Source of the DNA: Hyphomicrobiales bacterium
GTDB taxonomy: Bacteria > Pseudomonadota > Alphaproteobacteria > Rhizobiales > Aestuariivirgaceae
NCBI GenBank assembly: GCA_013002595.1
Contig: JABDJG010000045.1
Coordinates: 1 to 10,233, forward strand
Length of the DNA: 10,233 nucleotides
Direction of reading: 5' to 3'
Below the pieces are notes generated by a model. It worked only from the letters and a program-made list of their open reading frames with translations, was not told the DNA's origin and did not search any database. Positions within the stretch are counted from its first letter, which is position 1. Every line of letters begins with the position of its first letter. Both the position numbers and the translations under genes were made by a program. Below are positions 6,442 through 10,233 of the stretch, one piece after another.

Positions 6442-8018
6442 ATATGGCCCGCCTGATGCTGCGGCGCGGCTTCAATGTGGCCGAAGGCGTGCTCGGACAG
6501 GTGTTCCCACCGGCCTGGAACCCGATGCTCAACCTGGGCGCACTGGGCTTTTTCTTTTACTGGATCATCACGGTCAGCGGCATTTACATCTATATTTTCT
6601 TCGATACCGGCGTTCTCAATGCCTATGCCTCCATCGAGTACATGACGCATGAGCAATGGTATCTGGCCGGTATCATGCGCAGCTTTCACCGTTACGCTTC
6701 AGATGCCCTCATCTTGGTCATGATGCTGCACCTGTTGCGCGAGTTTGCCCGCGACCGCTATCGCGGCGTGCGCTGGTTCAGCTGGGTGACGGGCGTCCCG
6801 ATCATGGTGATGGTCTTTGTTGCCGGTATCAGTGGCTACTGGCTGGTCTGGGACAAGCTTGCCCAGTATATTGCCATCGTCTCGACCGAGTGGCTCGACA
6901 TGCTGCCAATCTTCGGTGAACCGATTGCGCGCAACTTCCTGTCGCCAGATGCGCTCGAGAGCCGGTTCTTCACCCTGATGATCTTCATGCACATTGCGAT
7001 CCCACTGATCGCGCTGGTGATCTTGTGGGTACATCTGCAGCGGGTCGCCAAACCGCGCATCAACCCGCCCCGCGGTCTTGCAATTTCGGTCTTTGCCGCT
7101 CTCATCGCCCTGTCACTGGTGCACCCTGCCCTCAGTCAGGCGCCTGCCGACCTTGCCGTCGTGCCCGGCAAGGTCGGACTGGACTGGTTCTATCTGCCTT
7201 TGTTTCCTGCCCTGGAAACCCTGCCGGGCAGCCTGACATGGGGCATGAGTGCATGTTTGCTGGCCATTATGATTGCGATGCCGTGGCTGCCGCCACTGAA
7301 ACGCGCACGGCCCGCTGCGGTCGATCTGGCCAACTGCAATGGTTGTGCGCGCTGCTTTCATGACTGTCCGTATAACGCGATCTCGATGGTGGCACGCAGT
7401 GACGGCACGGCTTTCGAGCGCGAGCCGGCGGTCAATCCGGATCTTTGTGTTTCCTGCGGTCTGTGCGCCGGCGCCTGCCCGACATCGATGCCGTTCCGGC
7501 GCCTGAGCGAGCTGTCGCCCGGCATCGACCTGCCCGACCGGACCATGGCACAGTTGCGCGACCTGACCGAAACGGCTGCGCGCAACCTGACGGGCACAGA
7601 ACGCATCATGGTGTTTGGTTGCGATACTGGCCCGGACCTTGCCGAGGTGTCATCCAAATCGGTCGGCGTCGTGCCTTTGGTCTGTATCGGTCAACTGCCA
7701 CCTGCTTTCATCGACTATGTTCTCAGCCGCAACCTGGCTGATGGAGTTGTGCTGACTGGCTGCCGGGAGAATTCCTGCAATGCCCGCTGCGGTATAGAGT
7801 GGACCAACAGTCGTCTTGCCGGCGAACGCGACCCTCATCTGCGCGCGCGTGTGCCGCGCGACCTCCTCAGAACAGCCTGGGTGGGGGCAACCGGAGGTCG
7901 GCAATTGCACCACGCGTTGCAGGCCTTGGTGCGCGAGCTGAAGGATGCCGACGTCGATGTGCGCCCGGCGCCTGCAGTCAAATGCCCACCTACAGCCTGT
8001 GAGGCCGTCGATGCGTAG
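6438..8018 (+). CDS. Cytochrome b / 2x[4Fe-4S] ferredoxin / MvhD-like fusion protein
   Basis: This 526-residue protein starts at ATG 6438 (ATGA overlap with the SCO gene; GGAGGTG seven bases upstream). Residues about 30-200 resemble the cytochrome b6/bc1 b-subunit core, with four helices and heme-ligand pairs H84/H98 and H185/H199 (both HX13H, with R81 in GIMRSFH). Residues about 211-285 add further helices resembling subunit IV; its PEWY quinol-site motif is replaced by LDWF (248-251). Residues 300-347 bind two [4Fe-4S] clusters (C300, C303, C306, C310; C337, C340, C343, C347, each followed by Pro). Residues about 388-480 resemble the hydrogenase delta subunit MvhD/FlpD (VPLVCIGQLPPAF, then ADGVVLTGC and ENSCNARCG; cysteines 395, 416, 441, 447, 451). 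It probably moves electrons between quinones and Fe-S centres and may feed, or drain, the oxidoreductase encoded upstream. The exact reaction is unknown. Two more cysteines lie near the C-terminus (516, 521). Confidence 0.85.
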   Translation: MNMARLMLRRGFNVAEGVLGQVFPPAWNPMLNLGALGFFFYWIITVSGIYIYIFFDTGVLNAYASIEYMTHEQWYLAGIMRSFHRYASDALILVMMLHLLREFARDRYRGVRWFSWVTGVPIMVMVFVAGISGYWLVWDKLAQYIAIVSTEWLDMLPIFGEPIARNFLSPDALESRFFTLMIFMHIAIPLIALVILWVHLQRVAKPRINPPRGLAISVFAALIALSLVHPALSQAPADLAVVPGKVGLDWFYLPLFPALETLPGSLTWGMSACLLAIMIAMPWLPPLKRARPAAVDLANCNGCARCFHDCPYNAISMVARSDGTAFEREPAVNPDLCVSCGLCAGACPTSMPFRRLSELSPGIDLPDRTMAQLRDLTETAARNLTGTERIMVFGCDTGPDLAEVSSKSVGVVPLVCIGQLPPAFIDYVLSRNLADGVVLTGCRENSCNARCGIEWTNSRLAGERDPHLRARVPRDLLRTAWVGATGGRQLHHALQALVRELKDADVDVRPAPAVKCPPTACEAVDA

Positions 8019-8514
8019 GTACTTGCGATATACTGGACAGTTCGCGTTCTTTTTGCTGATTGCCGCCTTCATCGGATATTTTTCGAACCAGCCGGTCTAC
8101 CAGCAGACCCCGGATGGCATGGCACAGATAAAGCTGAGCTTTGCTCATGGTGCGGCGCGCAAGGTCGACTGCCGGAAATTGTCTTCAAAGGAGATCGCCC
8201 GGTTGCCGGCCAACGAGCGCCGGCCCAATACCTGCGCGCGTGAGCGGATACCCGTACACATCCAGCTCATGCTGGACGGTGAGCTGCTTTACGATGCGCA
8301 GTTGCAGGCAACCGGACTGTCCCAAGATGGGCCGGCGCGGACCTATAGAAAGCTCATCGTGCCGGCGGGTCCGCACACGATCGTCGCCCGGCTGCGCGAC
8401 ACCAAACGGGGCAGCGGGTTCGACTATGAGGCTGAACGCCAGGTGACGCTGAAGCCGTTCCAGAACCTGGCAATCGACTTTAAGGCCGATAGCGGCGGGT
8501 TTCAGTTCAGGTAG
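8011..8514 (+). CDS. Unrecognised membrane-anchored periplasmic protein of the oxidoreductase operon
   Basis: I do not recognise a family. The ATG at 8011 overlaps the preceding stop by eight bases and has TGTGAGG six bases upstream. The 167-residue product has an N-terminal hydrophobic segment (about 10-24) after a basic start, so it is either a signal anchor or an uncleaved signal. The rest should be periplasmic. Two cysteines (C54, C75) bracket a basic, polar segment and could form a disulfide. From about 80 to the end, alternating hydrophobic and polar residues, with a stretch like LIVPAGPHTIVARLRD, suggest a beta-sandwich resembling carbohydrate-binding or PEGA-like folds. No heme-binding CXXCH or copper motif is seen. 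Position suggests an assembly or accessory role for the complex, by inference only. Confidence 0.75.
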   Translation: MRRYLRYTGQFAFFLLIAAFIGYFSNQPVYQQTPDGMAQIKLSFAHGAARKVDCRKLSSKEIARLPANERRPNTCARERIPVHIQLMLDGELLYDAQLQATGLSQDGPARTYRKLIVPAGPHTIVARLRDTKRGSGFDYEAERQVTLKPFQNLAIDFKADSGGFQFR

Positions 8515-8524
8515 GAGATTGGCG

Positions 8525-8923
8525 ATGGATCTGATTGAATGGCGGGCGGAGTTCGAGACCGGCGTTGCCGATGTCGACCACGAACACCGCGAGCTGATAG
8601 GATTGATCAACGATCTGCACCGCCAGCTGGCGACAGAGGCGACCGCAGAGAATGTCAGCGACTTTCTGGGCGAAGTGTTTGCGAAAATTTCGGCGCACTT
8701 CGCGCTCGAAGAATCCATCATGCGCAAGCACAACTATGACCAGTATCAGGAACACAAGAGCGATCACGAGAAACTCCTGGACGACATTCGCGATATCATG
8801 GACGATTTCGAGGCTGGCAAGTATGCTGCCTACGACGAAGCACTGTCTGCGGCGGTGCGCGACTGGTTCGTTGACCACTTCAAGACAAAGGATGCCCGCT
8901 TGCACAGTATGCTTGGGGTGTGA
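8525..8923 (+). CDS. Bacteriohemerythrin
   Basis: This 132-residue single-domain hemerythrin has a complete set of di-iron ligands: H21 (DVDHEHREL), H58 and E62 (HFALEE), H77 and H81 (YQEHKSDHE), H118 and D123 (DHFKTKDARL). AGGAG seven bases before the ATG at 8525 fixes the start, ten bases after the preceding gene, so it is probably the last gene of the operon. Such proteins reversibly bind O2 at a non-heme di-iron centre in the cytoplasm. Some relatives bind or respond to NO. In this operon it may supply oxygen to a membrane enzyme, act as an O2/NO buffer, or protect the Fe-S clusters encoded upstream. The sequence does not decide between these. There is no fused sensor or signalling domain. 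Confidence 0.92.
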   Translation: MDLIEWRAEFETGVADVDHEHRELIGLINDLHRQLATEATAENVSDFLGEVFAKISAHFALEESIMRKHNYDQYQEHKSDHEKLLDDIRDIMDDFEAGKYAAYDEALSAAVRDWFVDHFKTKDARLHSMLGV

Positions 8924-8932
8924 CGGCTAGGA

Positions 8933-9709
8933 TCAGTGCCGCGCAATGAGGCTGGTCAGTTCAGCCTGAACATCGCCCGGGTCGCGGCCCGACGTATCAA
9001 GGATATGGTCGGCGCGGGCGTAGTCACGGGCGCGGCTGCCGAGGATGACCTTGAGCTCGGCGAGAGCCTCCTCATGGCCGTGCATGGGGCGAAGGTCGCC
9101 CTGTTCTATGACGCGGTTCATGTGCTCCAGCGGCGTTGCGGTCAGCCAGATCGTTCGAAAGTTGGACAGCAAAAGATCGAATGTCTCGGTGTCCTCGCTG
9201 ACACCACCTGCAGCTGCGAGGATGCAGTTATCGTGCTCGTCAATGACGGCGTGCAGTTCACGCTGTTCGAGACGCCGGTAGCCGTCCTGGCCATAGAGAT
9301 TGAAAATGTCCGGCAAAGCCATGCCGCTGGTGCGTTCAATTCGTTCGGTGAGTTCGATGAACGGCACCTCCAGTTGACCGGCGGCAGCCTTGCCGAGCGT
9401 CGTCTTGCCAGCGCCGCGCAACCCGATCAGGGCAATGCGCGCCTGTCGCCCTTGCTGGCCATTGCCCGGTTCGGCCGCATCGAGCAACGCTGCCAGTTGA
9501 CAGTCGAGCGCCTTGGCGACATGGCGCAGGCGAAGGATCGAAATGTTGCCGGTGCCGGTTTCAAGCTGTGCCAGGAACCTCTCCGAAACGCTTGAACGCT
9601 CGGCCAGCTGTCTGCGGTTGATATGCTGCTCACGGCGCAACCGGCGAACCTCCTGACCGAGGCGGCTCAGGTACAGTTCATCGGCATGATCTGCAATTTT
9701 CTGCAACAT
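8933..9709 (-). CDS. boxR: BoxR: XRE-family regulator fused to a shikimate kinase-like domain
   Basis: This 258-residue protein has an XRE helix-turn-helix at about 16-76 (LGQEVRRLRREQ, RRQLAERSSVSERFLAQLE) and a shikimate kinase-like domain from about 91, with Walker A GLRGAGKT (96-103). That architecture is the hallmark of BoxR/BzdR, repressors of benzoate degradation whose C-terminal domain binds benzoyl-CoA as inducer rather than acting as a kinase. In the kinase-like part, the usual shikimate-contacting Asp and the GGG loop read as Glu (E119/E122 region) and AGGV, in keeping with a changed ligand. It is divergent from boxC over 71 bases and converges on the hemerythrin gene with only nine bases between them, and no terminator is evident. 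The ATG at 9709 has a GGAAG site ten bases upstream on the minus strand. Exact BoxR-type operators lie in and next to it. Confidence 0.92.
   Translation of the reverse strand: MLQKIADHADELYLSRLGQEVRRLRREQHINRRQLAERSSVSERFLAQLETGTGNISILRLRHVAKALDCQLAALLDAAEPGNGQQGRQARIALIGLRGAGKTTLGKAAAGQLEVPFIELTERIERTSGMALPDIFNLYGQDGYRRLEQRELHAVIDEHDNCILAAAGGVSEDTETFDLLLSNFRTIWLTATPLEHMNRVIEQGDLRPMHGHEEALAELKVILGSRARDYARADHILDTSGRDPGDVQAELTSLIARH
9692..9705. promoter_or_regulatory. BoxR-type operator within the first codons of boxR
   Basis: The bases read TGCA-ATTTTC-TGCA, an exact TGCA-N6-TGCA. This is the operator form I recall for BoxR/BzdR regulators. It covers codons 2-6 of boxR and so could let BoxR repress its own gene by roadblock. 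It is a coding sequence as well, so the match could be coincidental, but two exact sites within 86 bases make that less likely. Confidence 0.55.
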
Positions 9710-9736
9710 AATGCTTTACTTCCGGCCTAATTGTCG

Positions 9737-9748
9737 CTAGCACTAGCA
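9737..9748. repeat. Tandem CTAGCA hexamer in the boxR-boxC intergenic region
   Basis: CTAGCA occurs twice in direct succession, and with the base before it forms the dyad GCTAG-CA-CTAGC (9736-9747). It lies midway between the divergent genes and near where the boxR promoter is expected. It may be a second protein-binding site, or chance. Confidence 0.35.
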
Positions 9749-9763
9749 TGTCCACAACAAATT

Positions 9764-9777
9764 TGCAATATACTGCA
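9764..9777. promoter_or_regulatory. BoxR-type operator overlapping the boxC promoter
   Basis: The bases read TGCA-ATATAC-TGCA, an exact TGCA-N6-TGCA of the BoxR/BzdR form. It ends four bases before the boxC start codon and contains the putative -10 hexamer TATACT, so bound BoxR would block RNA polymerase directly. Release by benzoyl-CoA would then allow expression. Confidence 0.75.
9769..9774 (+). promoter_or_regulatory. Candidate -10 element of boxC (leaderless start)
   Basis: TATACT matches TATAAT at five of six positions. Its last base is seven bases before the A of the boxC ATG, so the start site would coincide with the start codon, giving a leaderless mRNA. This agrees with the absence of any Shine-Dalgarno before the ATG. 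No good -35 is seen at the right distance, which lowers confidence. Confidence 0.4.
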
Positions 9778-9780
9778 TAT

Positions 9781-10233
9781 ATGAGTGATCCAACCGTAGA
9801 TTTCCAGACCACCCAGGATGCCTGGCGCCACTGGCGGCTCGAGGTTGATGGCGACGTTGCCGAACTGATCATGGATGTCGACGAGACCGGCGGGCTTTTC
9901 GATGGGGTCGAACTCAAACTAAACTCCTATGACCTGTCGGTGGATATCGAGCTGCACGATGCCATTCAGCGGCTGCGGTTCGAACATCCCGGCGTCAAAA
10001 CGGTGGTGCTGCGCTCGGGCAAGGACCGGGTGTTCTGCGCCGGCGCTAACATCCGCATGTTGGCCGGCGCCAGCCATGCCCACAAGGTCAATTTCTGCAA
10101 ATTCACCAACGAGACACGCAATTCGATCGAGGATGCCAGCGAGAATTCCGGCCAGCGCTGGCTTGCGGCCGTGACCGGCGCCTGCGCCGGCGGCGGTTAT
10201 GAACTGGCGCTTGCCTGCGATCACATCATGCTG
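9781..10233 (+). CDS. boxC: Benzoyl-CoA-dihydrodiol lyase BoxC (N-terminal part, truncated by window edge)
   Basis: The first 151 codons are visible, of a protein that is usually about 550 residues. BoxC opens the ring of the 2,3-epoxybenzoyl-CoA/dihydrodiol intermediate in the aerobic benzoyl-CoA (Box) pathway, after the oxygenase BoxAB. The visible part is a crotonase-type domain with hallmark stretches LKLNSYDLSVDIELHDA, SGKDRVFCAGANIRML, HKVNFCKFTNETRNSIEDAS and TGACAGGGYELALACD. The last two regions carry the oxyanion-hole glycine and conserved glutamate (E141) of the crotonase fold. The divergent boxR neighbour confirms the assignment. The ATG at 9781 fits the usual N-terminal length (homology begins near residue 13), yet no ribosome-binding site precedes it. 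boxAB and the CoA ligase would be expected beyond the right edge. Confidence 0.93.
   Translation, partial: MSDPTVDFQTTQDAWRHWRLEVDGDVAELIMDVDETGGLFDGVELKLNSYDLSVDIELHDAIQRLRFEHPGVKTVVLRSGKDRVFCAGANIRMLAGASHAHKVNFCKFTNETRNSIEDASENSGQRWLAAVTGACAGGGYELALACDHIML

Noticed and set aside
8936..9595. 219-codon open frame on the plus strand opposite boxR
   Set aside because: It is the antisense shadow of boxR. boxR has clear HTH and Walker A motifs, while this frame has none.

Overview
The window looks like the chromosome of an alphaproteobacterium. I infer this from the moderately high GC coding style, the family resemblance of the proteins, an FNR/FixK/DNR-type regulatory box and a Box-pathway locus; no 16S rRNA or other phylogenetic marker is present. 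No mobile element, CRISPR array or phage gene was seen.

Layout: (1) Bases 1-541, minus strand: the N-terminal 180 residues of a TolC-family outer-membrane efflux/secretion protein, running off the left edge. (2) About 350 non-coding bases, then a membrane-anchored SPFH/prohibitin-like protein (894-1865, +). (3) A tRNA-Cys(GCA) with encoded CCA (2059-2132), flanked by small inverted repeats. (4) A tightly packed eight-gene plus-strand operon (2273-8923): a 58-residue single-TM protein, a CuA subunit II, a heme-copper oxidase subunit I, heme O synthase CtaB, a SCO copper chaperone with a C-terminal membrane anchor, a cytochrome b / 2x[4Fe-4S] / MvhD-like fusion, an unrecognised membrane-anchored protein and a bacteriohemerythrin. 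Overlapping stop/start codons and short gaps argue for one transcript. (5) Convergent to it, boxR (8933-9709, -), and divergent from boxR the first 151 codons of boxC (9781 to the edge, +), from the aerobic benzoyl-CoA (Box) pathway.

The most notable part is the operon. Subunit I keeps all six metal-ligand histidines of the heme-copper superfamily, but the position of the cross-linked active-site tyrosine (His+4 in helix VI) is glutamine: the motif reads HSSQQ instead of HPxVY. No tyrosine sits at the cbb3 position either. Loss of this tyrosine marks the NO reductases of the superfamily, and subunit II has a complete CuA site. A perfect TTGAT-N4-ATCAA box lies upstream, placed so that a start site 41.5 bases downstream falls just before the first gene. 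I infer a CuA-type, B-family-derived NO reductase (or an atypical oxidase) under anaerobic or NO control. The cytochrome b/ferredoxin/MvhD fusion would be its likely redox partner, CtaB and SCO its maturation factors, and hemerythrin a possible O2/NO-binding accessory.

The box locus has two exact TGCA-N6-TGCA BoxR-type operators, one over the putative boxC -10 element and one inside the first codons of boxR. The boxC start has no Shine-Dalgarno and may be leaderless.
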